Positions 46,272 to 54,655 are shown, counted from the first letter of the stretch. The stretch: DNA of 64,000 bases from Hymenobacter sp. GOD-10R (GCF_035609205.1 NZ_CP141184.1:1888501-1952500); one strand, 5' to 3'. The notes: generated by a model from the letters alone, not told the origin. Numbers and translations are program-made.

Positions 46272-46712
46272 TTATTTTATTGTCGGGTCAAAACCGTACA
46301 TAAAATTATTTAAGTGACCATCTGAACTTTCAAGTCCGACAATGTCCATAAGTTCTTCATAGTAACTGCAAACCCGTTCTCTATCTTCTGTGTCAAGGTC
46401 AATATAAATTTCGGCGAACCGGTCAAGTCCTTTCTTAATCGCATCCTGATACTCTTTGCTGGTCACATTTCCTTTGTCTGCAAGAGTTTTAAAGTCGTCA
46501 GCTGAAATGTTAATTTTCTCGGTCAAGATTGGTTTCAATCTAAGGTCACTAATTCCTGGATAAAACAATTTATTATCCTGTAGAAATTTCTCTTTGTTTT
46601 TGAACTCATCGAATTTTGCCATTGCGTTTGCTGGTATTTTTACTTGTCCTTGTCTACAAGTTGCGAAAAGGAAAATAGTCAGTCCAATTAGTAAGGTTAT
46701 TATTTGTTTCAA
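46272..46712 (-). CDS. Low-GC lipoprotein, DUF4844-like
   Basis: 146 residues. The signal ends in a lipobox-like segment (IFLFATC, about Cys19). The body (FDEFKNKEKF, FYPGISDLRLKPIL, KKGLDRFAEIYIDLDTEDRERVCSYYEELMDIVGLESS) resembles DUF4844 proteins, small cytoplasmic or lipid-anchored proteins of unknown function in Bacteroidota. Codons are far richer in A and T than in every neighbouring gene, a sign of recent acquisition. The attC-like palindrome just beyond its stop and the hairpin upstream would make it a one-gene cassette. Confidence 0.75.
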   Translation of the reverse strand: MKQIITLLIGLTIFLFATCRQGQVKIPANAMAKFDEFKNKEKFLQDNKLFYPGISDLRLKPILTEKINISADDFKTLADKGNVTSKEYQDAIKKGLDRFAEIYIDLDTEDRERVCSYYEELMDIVGLESSDGHLNNFMYGFDPTIK

Positions 46713-46745
46713 AGTTGTCTTTCAAAATGTCCTATGATATTTGTA

Positions 46746-46801
46746 TTGACGCTACTCAAAGTAGCGTCAAGCATATCAAGTCTAGCATGGTTGACGCTAC
46801 T
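46746..46801. repeat. Perfect hairpin with an extra copy of its arm
   Basis: TTGACGCTACT pairs with AGTAGCGTCAA around CAA (46746-46770), and the same 11 bases TTGACGCTACT recur at 46791-46801. It marks the upstream border of the low-GC gene. Confidence 0.7.
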
Positions 46802-46955
46802 GAGTAACTCTTTATAGCTCTAGGCTATTGAAGGGCGAGGCCGGTTATGCTGTGCCACATGGGTATAGATTGTGGTTATATTTATGCTAGAATCGTACTG
46901 TTTCTATTTTGTGGCTGTTGAACGGTAACCGTGGTCTGATGATAGCAAACGCGAG

Positions 46956-46988
46956 TCGTTCAACGCGGCGCGAAACGGAGCTTCGCGC
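46956..46988. repeat. Left REP end of the RAYT
   Basis: TCGTTCAACGCGG is followed by the hairpin GCGCGAA-ACGGAGC-TTCGCGC (46968-46988). The hairpin ends at the last base of the transposase stop codon. It is the inverted counterpart of the right end at 47622-47661. Confidence 0.8.
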
Positions 46989-47683
46989 TACAGCTCATGC
47001 CAATAGGTGTGGGGCCAGAGCTGCCAGTCGTCGGTCAACCTAGCTTTTACCGGGTTTTCCAGCACGTAGCTGATGATACGCTCCATCTCACCGGCGTCGC
47101 GGATGAGGTGGTCGTAGCTTTCGCGCTGCCAGAACTGACCGCTTCTGCCCAGCAGCGCATTGCACTTGGTTGCCGAGTAGCTTTTGATGGATTGCAAGGT
47201 GCGTAGGAGCGGCAGGGATGCATCCGGGAGTGTAGCGACGAGATGTACGTGGTTGGGCATGATGCAGTAGCAGACCAAGTGGTAGCCGCAATCATCATAA
47301 TAGTGAAGCGCTTCGGCCACGACGCCCGCCACGGTGGGTTCATCCAGCCAAGTTGGGCCGATGCTAGCTTGGTCGAGCAGCTTATCGAACCGACCGAAGT
47401 AGCGTTTCTGGCGGGCGTACGAATCTTCCATGGAGTGCTGCTTATCTAGCTGCTCCCATTCGGTTCGGAGGTTATCCAGCACAGCGCGAGGCAGCGAGCC
47501 AGCTAGTCGGAAAGTAATGAACAGGTTCACGCCCGGTGGCAAGCGGTGCGGCAGATTGCGCCGATAATAGGTTAAATCCGTATCTAGCACAGATATCAAA
47601 TAAAGGCAGCAGAACGTCGTAGCGCGAAGCTCCCGCTTCGCGCCCGCGCCGCGTTGAACGATGTCGTAGGATGACAGCCACAA
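46988..47683 (-). mobile_element. REP-associated tyrosine transposase (RAYT, Y1 family)
   Basis: 231 codons as an open frame. The HUH motif is PNHVHLV (His145, His147) and the nucleophile is Tyr206 in ISYVLENPVKARL; the QFWQRESYDHLIRD block is also diagnostic of the REP-associated Y1 transposases. These single-strand endonucleases cut at REP hairpins and are usually domesticated, with no mobility of their own. The nominal ATG at 47683 lies beyond the right REP, so translation would run through the hairpin; a GTG at about codon 32 or a TTG three codons before it is a more natural start. Inverted REP copies lie at both ends. Confidence 0.88.
47622..47661. repeat. Right REP end of the RAYT
   Basis: The hairpin GCGCGAAGC-TCCC-GCTTCGCGC (47622-47643) is followed by CCGCGTTGAACGA (47649-47661), the exact reverse complement of the left-end TCGTTCAACGCGG. 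Confidence 0.85.
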
Positions 47684-47715
47684 TAATGCCGTTCTGTTGC
47701 TGTTGTTCTAACGGT

Positions 47716-47791
47716 GCGCGAAGCGGGAGCTTCGCGCTACGACGTTCTGCTGCCTATTGCTTTAACGGTGCGCGAAGCAGAAGCTTCGCGC
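47716..47791. repeat. Two further REP hairpins in the leader of the plug gene
   Basis: GCGCGAAGC-GGGA-GCTTCGCGC at 47716-47737 and GCGCGAAGC-AGAA-GCTTCGCGC at 47770-47791 are in the same orientation, each preceded by a TAACGGT box. They repeat the RAYT end hairpin and sit only 12-65 bases before the ATG at 47803. Confidence 0.85.
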
Positions 47792-47802
47792 TATATTCGT
47801 CT

Positions 47803-49140
47803 ATGCATCACCTCCGCTACCTAGCCCTGTTCTTCCTAGCTACGGCCTGCGTGCCGCTCGGTACGCCCATCACCGACCCCAATGCTGCTCGCCAGCCTGG
47901 CCAGCAGAAGCCCCCGGAATACTACGCCGACCGTACCTTACGCTACCAGGATTACACCTATGATCCCAATGTGCGCTCGGTGCAGTGCTACGTGTACACA
48001 GGCGTAAACACCGAGATATTCCAGCCGCCCGTGGTGCCGCTTTCCCAGGAGCAGCCGATTCAGCTGGAGTTTGACTTGGTGAACACCGGTTCTCAGCGCC
48101 TCACCGCCAAGCTCATCCACTGCGACATAGACTGGAAGCCGTCGGTGCTCACGGACATGCAGTTTCTCAGCGAGATAAACGAGTTTTTGCTGACGAACTA
48201 TCGCACTTCCATCAACACCAAGATGCCGTATTACCACTACAAGCTGCAAGTGCCACGCGTGAAACTGAGTGGCAACTACTTGCTAGTAGTGCAGGGGCAA
48301 GGCGGCACGCCGCTGCTAAGCCGGCGCCTGCTAGTGTACCAGAACAACGTAGAAGTAAACCTAGCTCAAGGCATTCCGGTGGCTGGCTCGGAGCGCTACA
48401 CCTTGCAGCAGGTAGATTTTGGCATCCGCTACAATGGCATGGAAATAATCAACCCAACGCAGGAAGTGAAGGTGATTTTGCGTCAGAACTTCCGCTGGGA
48501 TAATGCCAAAATCGGGCTCAAGCCTACCTTTGTGCGTGACGCCGAGCGGCGCCTCGATTATCAGTACTTCAACTTCGAGAATGCCTTCGCCGCCAGCAGT
48601 GAGTTTCGTTTTTTTGATACTCGCTCGTTGCGGCAGCTAGGAGTGGGCATGGCGCACCTAGACCAGGCAGCTACCCCCCGCGAGGTAACCCTGACACCAG
48701 AAGCCACGCGCAACGGCCAAAGCTATACGCAATACCAAGATATCAACGGCCAGCGCGTGTTCGAAAACCGTGAGTACGGCAACGGCGAAACCAACGGCGA
48801 TTACGCCAACGTCACCTTTCAACTCCACGCGGAGCAAGCCGCACCTGGCCCGGTCTACGTCTTTGGCGCCCTCACCGATTGGCAGTTGAAAGATGAGTTC
48901 CGCCTCAACTACGACGCGGCCACGCAGCAATACACCTGCAAGGCTCTGCTGAAGCAAGGCTACTACAACTATTACTATGTGGTCGGAAAGCAAGGCACCG
49001 CCCCCGACGATGTATACTTCGAAGGCAGCCACCAGGAAACTGAAAACCAGTACGATCTGCTCGTCTATTACCGTCCGCCTGGCACCCGCGCGGATTTATT
49101 GATTGGCTATAAATCGATTGACTTTAATGCTAGACCTTAG
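47803..49140 (+). CDS. Type IX secretion plug protein (DUF5103), lipoprotein
   Basis: 445 residues from the ATG at 47803; the longer frame from 47671 runs through REP hairpins and is not real. The N-terminus has a lipobox (FFLATAC). The body matches DUF5103, now called the T9SS plug: LRYQDYTYDPNVRSVQCYVYTG, AKLIHCDIDWKPSVLTDMQFLSEINEFLLTNYRTSINT, SGNYLLVV, the FRFFDTRSL block, and C-terminal VYVFGALTDWQLKDEFRLNYDAATQQY followed by YNYYYVV. The plug binds the SprA translocon and closes it on the periplasmic side. No other T9SS gene is in the window. Confidence 0.9.
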   Translation: MHHLRYLALFFLATACVPLGTPITDPNAARQPGQQKPPEYYADRTLRYQDYTYDPNVRSVQCYVYTGVNTEIFQPPVVPLSQEQPIQLEFDLVNTGSQRLTAKLIHCDIDWKPSVLTDMQFLSEINEFLLTNYRTSINTKMPYYHYKLQVPRVKLSGNYLLVVQGQGGTPLLSRRLLVYQNNVEVNLAQGIPVAGSERYTLQQVDFGIRYNGMEIINPTQEVKVILRQNFRWDNAKIGLKPTFVRDAERRLDYQYFNFENAFAASSEFRFFDTRSLRQLGVGMAHLDQAATPREVTLTPEATRNGQSYTQYQDINGQRVFENREYGNGETNGDYANVTFQLHAEQAAPGPVYVFGALTDWQLKDEFRLNYDAATQQYTCKALLKQGYYNYYYVVGKQGTAPDDVYFEGSHQETENQYDLLVYYRPPGTRADLLIGYKSIDFNARP

Positions 49141-49189
49141 CTACTCACCAAGCTAGCTTTTGCGCTGCCTTTCAAGGCGTAAAGTTGTA

Positions 49190-49229
49190 AAAAGCCTACC
49201 CTCTGCCGCTGCGGAAGGTGGGCTTTTTG
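49190..49229 (+). terminator. Intrinsic terminator after the plug gene
   Basis: AAAAAGCCTACC and GGTGGGCTTTTT pair around CTCTGCCGCTGCGGAA, with an inner CCGC/GCGG stem. Confidence 0.8.
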
Positions 49230-49327
49230 CTTGAAAACGAAGCCGTAACCAAACATTAACCTCAACGTTGCTAACAACTGAGTCCCCTCCCGACCCTACA
49301 TTTTGCAAACCCACCTAGCTCTCTCCC

Positions 49328-50794
49328 ATGAAAAAGCCCGTCATCCTCGGCCACACGCTGGCCCTCTTGTTCTTGCTCAATTCTTGCGCCACCAACCCTG
49401 TCACTGGTAAGAAAGAAGTGATGCTCGTGTCGGAAGGACAAGAGCTAGCTATGGGGCAACAGTCGGACCCATCGGTTATCAATCAGTTTGGTCTGTACCC
49501 AGATCAGAAGATTCAGAGCTTTATCAACGATAAGGGCAAGAAGATGGGCGCTGTGTCGCACCGCGCCAACATCAACTACCAGTTCCGTGTTGTCGATTCA
49601 CCCATCATCAATGCCTTCGCGGTGCCGGGTGGCTACGTGTATTTCACCCGCGGCATCATGGCGCATTTCAATAATGAAGCGCAATTTGCGGGTGTGCTAG
49701 GTCACGAAATCGGGCACGTAACGGCTCGGCACTCGGCTAAGCAGCAGACCAATGCCATTCTGGGGCAAGTAGGCTTGATGGGTGCTATGATTGCTTCGCC
49801 GCGCTTGGCGCAGTTTGGCGATCAGGCCTCACAAGGCATGCAACTGCTGTTCCTCAAGTTTGGGCGCGACGACGAAAGCCAGTCGGATGAGCTAGGGGTG
49901 CAGTACTCCTCCCAAATCGGCTACGATGCTGCCCAAATGGCTGATTTCTTCCGCACGCTACAACGCCAGCAGGAGCAAAGCAGCGCCGAACCCGTTCCGG
50001 ATTTTCTTTCTACGCACCCCAATCCTGCCGACCGCTACGAGCGGGTACATCAGCTAGCGGCCCAATGGAAGCAACAAAATGGTAGTGCTACAACAAAGCT
50101 AGCTGTCAACCGAGACCAGTATCTGCGGCTAATTGATGGCATCGTGTACGGAGAAGACCCCAAGCAAGGCTTCGTGGAAGGTAATGCCTTTTACCACCCC
50201 GAGTTGAAGTTCCGTCTGCCGGTGCCGAGCGGCTGGAAGCATCAAAATACGCCTCAACAATTTCAGATGGCTGACCCCGCTGGCAAAGCGCTCCTCATGC
50301 TTGCCTCCGCTCCCGGTGCTTCCTTAGACGAAGCGGCTCAAGCCATAGTGAAGCAATTCAGCCTTCAGCCCTCCGATTCAAAGCGCGTCACGGTCAATGG
50401 TTTTCCGGCCCTGGCTTTTGTGGCCGACCAAGTGCAACAAGACCAGCAGACCGGACAGCAGGTAGCGGGTGTTCGGGTGCTTTCGTATCTGATTCAGGAC
50501 GGTAAAAGTATCTTCATGCTGCTAGGTGCCGCTGCTCCCGCCGACTTCAACACGTACGTCAGCACTTTCACGAGCACGATGGAAGGCTTCGCCCGCCTCA
50601 CTGACCTTAGCAAGCTGAACCGCCAACCCGAGCGAGTTCGCATCAAAACAACTAAAACTAGTACGACACTTTCGCAAGCTCTCAAAGCCAATGGCATACC
50701 GGAGAAGCGGATGGAAGAAATGGCTATTTTGAACGGAATGCAGCTTTCGGATCGGCTAGGAGCGGGGATGCTGTATAAAGTGGTAGGCAAGTAA
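49328..50794 (+). CDS. M48 family metalloprotease lipoprotein (BepA-like)
   Basis: 488 residues. A lipobox (FLLNSC, Cys20) is followed by ATNPVTGKKEVMLVSEGQE, the opening of BepA/YcaL-type lipoprotein proteases. The zinc site is HEIGH at about 126-130 and the third ligand Glu is in DDESQSDELGVQYS. After the peptidase (about 30-255) is a second domain (PSGWKHQNTPQQFQMADP and onwards). A C-terminal LysM-like segment (SQALKANGIPEKRMEEMAILNGMQLSD) replaces the TPR domain of BepA. It probably works in outer-membrane quality control. An intrinsic terminator-like hairpin follows. Confidence 0.9.
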   Translation: MKKPVILGHTLALLFLLNSCATNPVTGKKEVMLVSEGQELAMGQQSDPSVINQFGLYPDQKIQSFINDKGKKMGAVSHRANINYQFRVVDSPIINAFAVPGGYVYFTRGIMAHFNNEAQFAGVLGHEIGHVTARHSAKQQTNAILGQVGLMGAMIASPRLAQFGDQASQGMQLLFLKFGRDDESQSDELGVQYSSQIGYDAAQMADFFRTLQRQQEQSSAEPVPDFLSTHPNPADRYERVHQLAAQWKQQNGSATTKLAVNRDQYLRLIDGIVYGEDPKQGFVEGNAFYHPELKFRLPVPSGWKHQNTPQQFQMADPAGKALLMLASAPGASLDEAAQAIVKQFSLQPSDSKRVTVNGFPALAFVADQVQQDQQTGQQVAGVRVLSYLIQDGKSIFMLLGAAAPADFNTYVSTFTSTMEGFARLTDLSKLNRQPERVRIKTTKTSTTLSQALKANGIPEKRMEEMAILNGMQLSDRLGAGMLYKVVGK

Positions 50795-50825
50795 AAGAAA
50801 TCAGCACGAAGCTATCAGTTACAAA

Positions 50826-50856
50826 AAAGCGCCCCGACCATACGGCTGGGACGCTT
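50826..50856. terminator. Weak terminator between converging genes
   Basis: AAGCGCCCCGACC pairs imperfectly with GGCTGGGACGCTT around ATAC; a T-run follows on the left-going strand. Confidence 0.5.
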
Positions 50857-50880
50857 TCATTATTGCTGTTAAGCGAGCAG

Positions 50881-51981
50881 TTACACGTTGAAGCGGAAGT
50901 GCATGATGTCGCCATCTTGCACCACGTATTCTTTGCCTTCTACGGCCATCTTACCAGCTTCCTTGATCTTCGCTTCTGACTTGTATTCCTGATAGTCAGC
51001 TAGCTTGATAACCTCGGCGCGGATAAAGCCTTTTTCGAAATCGGAGTGGATAACGCCAGCAGCAGCAGGCGCTTTGTCGCCGCGGTGTACAGTCCAGGCA
51101 CGTACTTCTTTCACGCCCGCGGTGAAGTAGGTGATGAGGTCGAGCAGGTCGTAGGACGCACGAATGAGGCGGTTCAGGCCAGACTCTTTCAAGCCGTACT
51201 CACCCAAGAACATTTCCTTTTCGTCGGGGTCTTCCATCTCCGCAATCTGCGATTCGATGGCAGCCGATACGACAACGATTTGCGCGTTTTCGCTCTTCAC
51301 GTGCTCACGCAATGCGTCCACGAAGTGGTTGCCGTTGTTCTGGATGCTTGCCTCGTCCACGTTGGCCACGTAGATAACGGGCTTGATAGTGAGTAGTTGC
51401 AGATCTTCCACCGCTTCCAGATCATCTTCATTGACCGCGAGTGAACGGGCGTTGTTGCCAGCTTCCAGGTGATCTTTGAAGCGCGTCAGCGACACGACTT
51501 CCTTCTTGGCCTTCGCATCGCCACTCTTGGCCGAGCGCTCCGACTTCGCCAGCTTCTTATCGATGCTCTCTAGGTCCTTGAGCTGTAGCTCGGTGTCAAT
51601 GACGTCCTTGTCGAATACCGGGTCGACGCCACCTGCTACGTGCACGATGTTAGGGTCGTCGAAGCAGCGCACTACGTGGATGATAGCATCCACTTCGCGA
51701 ATGTTAGCTAAGAACTTGTTACCTAGGCCCTCACCCTTGCTGGCGCCTTTCACGAGGCCGGCAATGTCAACAAACTCGACAATGGTAGGTACCACACGCT
51801 CCGGCTTCACGATTTGTTCCAGAATCTGAAGACGCTCGTCGGGCACGGTGATAACGCCCACGTTGGGCTCAATAGTGCAGAAAGGATAGTTGGCCGATTC
51901 GGCCTTGGCATTCGAAAGGGCGTTGAACAAGGTGGATTTGCCTACGTTCGGCAAGCCCACAATTCCGCAGCGGAGACCCAT
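50881..51981 (-). CDS. ychF: Redox-regulated ATPase YchF (Obg-family)
   Basis: 366 residues from the ATG at 51981, the usual size; the 38 residues of the longer frame include a promoter region and are not translated. Features: GLPNVGKST (P-loop), DIAGLVKGASKGEGLGNKFL (G3 and switch), and YVANVDE, the N-x-x-E replacement for NKxD that gives YchF its preference for ATP. A helical insert follows, then a C-terminal TGS-like domain ending YVVQDGDIMHFRFNV. It binds ribosomes and is linked to oxidative stress responses in other bacteria. Confidence 0.97.
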   Translation of the reverse strand: MGLRCGIVGLPNVGKSTLFNALSNAKAESANYPFCTIEPNVGVITVPDERLQILEQIVKPERVVPTIVEFVDIAGLVKGASKGEGLGNKFLANIREVDAIIHVVRCFDDPNIVHVAGGVDPVFDKDVIDTELQLKDLESIDKKLAKSERSAKSGDAKAKKEVVSLTRFKDHLEAGNNARSLAVNEDDLEAVEDLQLLTIKPVIYVANVDEASIQNNGNHFVDALREHVKSENAQIVVVSAAIESQIAEMEDPDEKEMFLGEYGLKESGLNRLIRASYDLLDLITYFTAGVKEVRAWTVHRGDKAPAAAGVIHSDFEKGFIRAEVIKLADYQEYKSEAKIKEAGKMAVEGKEYVVQDGDIMHFRFNV

Positions 51982-52044
51982 AATGGAGTGACTGAGTGAC
52001 TGAGTAACTAAGTTAGAAATCGGGCGGTTGGCTCGATTTGGGTG

Positions 52045-52052
52045 CAAAGGTA
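52045..52052 (-). promoter_or_regulatory. -7 element TACCTTTG for ychF
   Basis: Perfect TAnnTTTG match on the minus strand; the start codon is about 63 bases downstream. The leader contains ACTCAGTCACTCAGTCACTC. Confidence 0.65.
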
Positions 52053-52132
52053 CGGCTGTTTTTTGGGTAAACCGTCGTGTGCTAACGCATTGCACCTAGG
52101 TTTGCTGTTTCGAAAACGCTCGTAGGTCGCAA

Positions 52133-52286
52133 CTAGCGCTAGGGTTAGAAGCTCTCCTCCTTTTTTGAGAAGGGGTTGGGGGTGGTTCCTTGTCGCTGAA
52201 CGATACTAGTTCTAGTCTTCTAGCTCTAGTCAACTACCCCTAACCCCTCCTTAAAAAAGGAGGAGAGCTTCTAACCCTAGCGCTAG
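52133..52286. repeat. Large inverted repeat bounded by CTAGCGCTAG
   Basis: Both ends carry the 10-base palindrome CTAGCGCTAG. The left arm continues GGTTAGAAGCTCTCCTCC and AAGGGGTTGGGGGT. The right arm mirrors it, with ACCCCTAACCCCTCC then GGAGGAGAGCTTCTAACC, at 52236-52286. A central ACTAGTTCTAG-like core separates them. The architecture is the same as at 11873-12047. Confidence 0.8.
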
Positions 52287-52314
52287 CTTCATAACTGGTT
52301 TGACTAGCCACAAT

Positions 52315-52352
52315 AAAAAACAGCGCGCACCTACCTAGGTAAGTGCGCGCTG
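52315..52352 (-). terminator. Terminator after the DUF3276 gene
   Basis: CAGCGCGCAC and GTGCGCGCTG pair around a CTACCTAGGTAA loop; on the minus strand the stem is followed by TTTTTT. Confidence 0.88.
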
Positions 52353-52394
52353 TGTAAAGGGAGCGTAAGGATTTGCTTCGATAGGCAGAGAAGG

Positions 52395-52727
52395 CTAATA
52401 ATTTTCTTCGCGGCCGCTGTACTGGTCGTCGTTGTACTGCCGCGGACGGTCTAGCTCGGCTACTTCTTCAGGCGAAAGCAACTCTTCACGCACGTAATCA
52501 ACGGCATCTTGCAATGCATCAACGAACTTGGCGAAATCCTCTTTATACAGGAAGATCTTGTGCTTCTCGTACGAGAAAGTATCATCGTCGCGGAGTTTGC
52601 GCTTGCTCTCCGTGATGGTGAGATAGTAATCCTGGCCGCGCGTTGCTTTCACGTCGAAAAAGTACGTGCGCTTGCCGGCTTTAATGCGTTGAGAATAGAT
52701 TTCTTCCTGATCTTGACGGTCTTCCAC
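52395..52727 (-). CDS. DUF3276 (PUR-alpha-like) nucleic-acid binding protein
   Basis: 110 residues. The N-terminal 90 residues match the bacterial PUR family: EIYSQRIKAGKRTYFFDVKATRGQDYYLTITESKR and FSYEKHKIFLYKEDFAKFVDALQDAVDYV. The family binds single-stranded DNA or RNA as a dimer of beta-beta-beta-beta-alpha repeats; its job in Bacteroidota is not known. The C-terminal tail is acidic. It is a single-gene unit with its own terminator. Confidence 0.93.
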   Translation of the reverse strand: MEDRQDQEEIYSQRIKAGKRTYFFDVKATRGQDYYLTITESKRKLRDDDTFSYEKHKIFLYKEDFAKFVDALQDAVDYVREELLSPEEVAELDRPRQYNDDQYSGREENY

Positions 52728-53068
52728 GGGTCCTACAGTCGGTTGGTTTTTTCTGAAAAGGGTTGAATTTCAGGCCAAAATACAACGGTGAGTTGGGATA
52801 TAAAAATTCAGGAGTTTAGTTTTTTGTGACCAGATTTGATTTGGCTTTGTTAAACAGCAACAATAAGTAAGCAACCAGCTTGTTATTGGTGTGTCTTTGT
52901 CTGAATATCTGCGCTAGCTGGACCGTAATGCGCTATAGCGCGAAGGGGCTAGCTAGGTAGGAGGGAAGAAGTAGATTGCCGAAAAGAATGGGGCGGCGAT
53001 GAAATGAAAGCCGCCTGTTGAAGTTTGGCCCAACGGCATCCGCCTTTTATCCTTATACTGTTACCATT
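52728..53068. other. Divergent intergenic region (about 340 bases)
   Basis: It separates the DUF3276 gene (minus) from the DUF58 gene (plus). There are no strong hairpins or repeats; a near-consensus TATTTTG on the minus strand at about 52776 may serve the DUF3276 gene. Confidence 0.45.
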
Positions 53069-53983
53069 ATGGCCCAACCGCTTGACCTAGCTGCCGTTCG
53101 TCCCTTCGAAAACCTGGAGTTTCTGGCGCGTCAGCTCGTCGAGGGCTTTATCACGGGCTTGCACCAGTCGCCTTACCACGGCTTTTCGGTGGAGTTTTCG
53201 GAGCACCGACTCTACAACCCCGGTGAAAGCACCCGCCACCTCGACTGGAAAGTGCTAGCCCGCACCGATAAGCTGTTTGTGAAGCGCTACGAGGAAGAGA
53301 CAAACCTGCGCTGCCACTTGCTGCTCGACGTGTCGCCAAGCATGTACTACCCCGAGCCAGGGCACGATAAGTTGCGCTTTGCCGTGCTGTGTGCCGCGGC
53401 TATCACGACGCTTCTGCAAAAACAGCGCGACGCGGTTGGCCTAGTTACTTTCGCCGACCAAATTGAGCTGCAAACGCCGGTGCGCTCCACCAGCACGCAC
53501 CGCCATACGTTGCTGCTCACGCTTCAGCAGCAACTGGAGCGTCCCGTGGTCAGGCGCTCAACGGACGTAGCTAAGGTTATCCACCAAATTGCGCAGCAGA
53601 TTCCAAAACGCTCGTTGGTGGTGCTTTTCAGCGACATGCTAGGCCGCGGACGTGAAGAACAAACCGAAGCGCTGGCCGCCTTGCAACACCTGCGCCACCA
53701 GCAGCACGAGGTACTGCTCTTCCATATCATGGACCGCACCACCGAAGCTGACTTTGACTTCGCCGACCGCCCTTACCTGTTTGAAGACATGGAGACCGGT
53801 GAGCAGGTGAAGCTGCAACCCTCGCAAGTGCGCGAGCAATACCGCGCCGCTATGCGCCAATATGAGCAGGAGCTAGCCTTGCGCTGTGGTCAGTATAAGA
53901 TTGACTTTGTGCCTGTTGACACCCGCGAGCCGTTCGACAAGGTGCTGTATGCCTATTTGGTTAAGCGCGGCAAGGTGAAGTAA
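53069..53983 (+). CDS. DUF58 domain protein (MoxR-associated type)
   Basis: 304 residues from the ATG at 53069; the longer frame from 53018 has no support. DUF58 marks are LYNPGESTRHLDWKVLARTDKLFVKRYEEETNL and the VWA-like LLLDVSPSMYY (MIDAS-type DxSxS) with VVLFSDML further on. Such proteins usually act with MoxR AAA+ ATPases in metal or complex assembly, often next to BatA/BatB genes; no MoxR or Bat gene is adjacent, so the partner lies elsewhere. It is cytoplasmic. Confidence 0.88.
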   Translation: MAQPLDLAAVRPFENLEFLARQLVEGFITGLHQSPYHGFSVEFSEHRLYNPGESTRHLDWKVLARTDKLFVKRYEEETNLRCHLLLDVSPSMYYPEPGHDKLRFAVLCAAAITTLLQKQRDAVGLVTFADQIELQTPVRSTSTHRHTLLLTLQQQLERPVVRRSTDVAKVIHQIAQQIPKRSLVVLFSDMLGRGREEQTEALAALQHLRHQQHEVLLFHIMDRTTEADFDFADRPYLFEDMETGEQVKLQPSQVREQYRAAMRQYEQELALRCGQYKIDFVPVDTREPFDKVLYAYLVKRGKVK

Positions 53984-54016
53984 CTGTCATTCCGAACGTA
54001 GTGAGGAATGACAGTT
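53982..54016. terminator. Shared hairpin between converging genes
   Basis: AACTGTCATTCC and GGAATGACAGTT form a perfect 12-base stem with an 11-base loop. It covers the stops of both genes. The GTCATTCCGAACGTAGTGAGG word recalls a common dispersed bacterial repeat. Confidence 0.7.
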
Positions 54017-54638
54017 AGGCAGGCATATTGTCTAATGACCGCCACAAATACTTACTAGCCAGGGTCCGGTAGGGGCGCCACGCTTCGGCAATCTGGGTCA
54101 TGCGGGTAAGCAAAGCGCGGCCGGTTTCATCTAGGCCGTACAAGCGGCGCATGGCGTTCTGAATACCTAGGTCGCCTTCAGGAAAAACGTCGGGTTGATC
54201 GAGGGCAAACATCTGGATCATCTGGGCCGTCCAGCGCCCGACACCCCGGATGCTAGTGAGGTGACGCGTCAGGCCTTCTTCATCGAGGCTGCTGATGTGC
54301 TGAAAATCGAGCTGGTCGCGTTGAGCAAAGTCAGCAATGGCGCGCAAGTAGCTCGCTTTTTGTCGCGACAAACCTACGGCCCGCAGTTCCTCATCCGATA
54401 GCGCCAACACGGCCAATGGCTCGGGGTAGCCATCGGGTGCAAACAAGCTCTGAAACTTGCGCCAGATGGCTGCTGCCGCCTTCGTCGAAATCTGCTGGCT
54501 CACAATGGAGCGCAGTAAAGCTAGGTAAATGTCTTCGTGCGGGTTAGGTTGCACGGGCGGAACACGGTCGAACACAGGGGCCAGAATAGGGTCGGCCTGA
54601 CGCAGATAGAGCAGAGCGGCTTCGGCGGAAGTAGACAT
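54015..54638 (-). CDS. DNA-3-methyladenine glycosylase II (AlkA/HhH-GPD family)
   Basis: 207 residues. The helix-hairpin-helix is SIRGVGRWTAQMIQMFAL and the catalytic aspartate is Asp156 in VFPEGDLGIQNAMRRLYG. The family removes alkylated bases; the short form without the AlkA N-terminal domain is the usual size in Bacteroidota. The window holds both tag and this enzyme, so alkylation repair is redundant. The stop codon is inside the shared hairpin at 53982-54016. Confidence 0.93.
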   Translation of the reverse strand: MSTSAEAALLYLRQADPILAPVFDRVPPVQPNPHEDIYLALLRSIVSQQISTKAAAAIWRKFQSLFAPDGYPEPLAVLALSDEELRAVGLSRQKASYLRAIADFAQRDQLDFQHISSLDEEGLTRHLTSIRGVGRWTAQMIQMFALDQPDVFPEGDLGIQNAMRRLYGLDETGRALLTRMTQIAEAWRPYRTLASKYLWRSLDNMPA

Positions 54639-54655
54639 GCCGCAAGCTAGAGAAA

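Noticed and set aside
47671..47802. N-terminal extension of the plug protein
   Set aside because: It is a translation of REP hairpins with repeated CNGARSRSFAL-like words; the lipoprotein signal begins at 47803.
51982..52095. N-terminal extension of ychF
   Set aside because: It spans the -7 element and leader; the conserved family start is at 51981.
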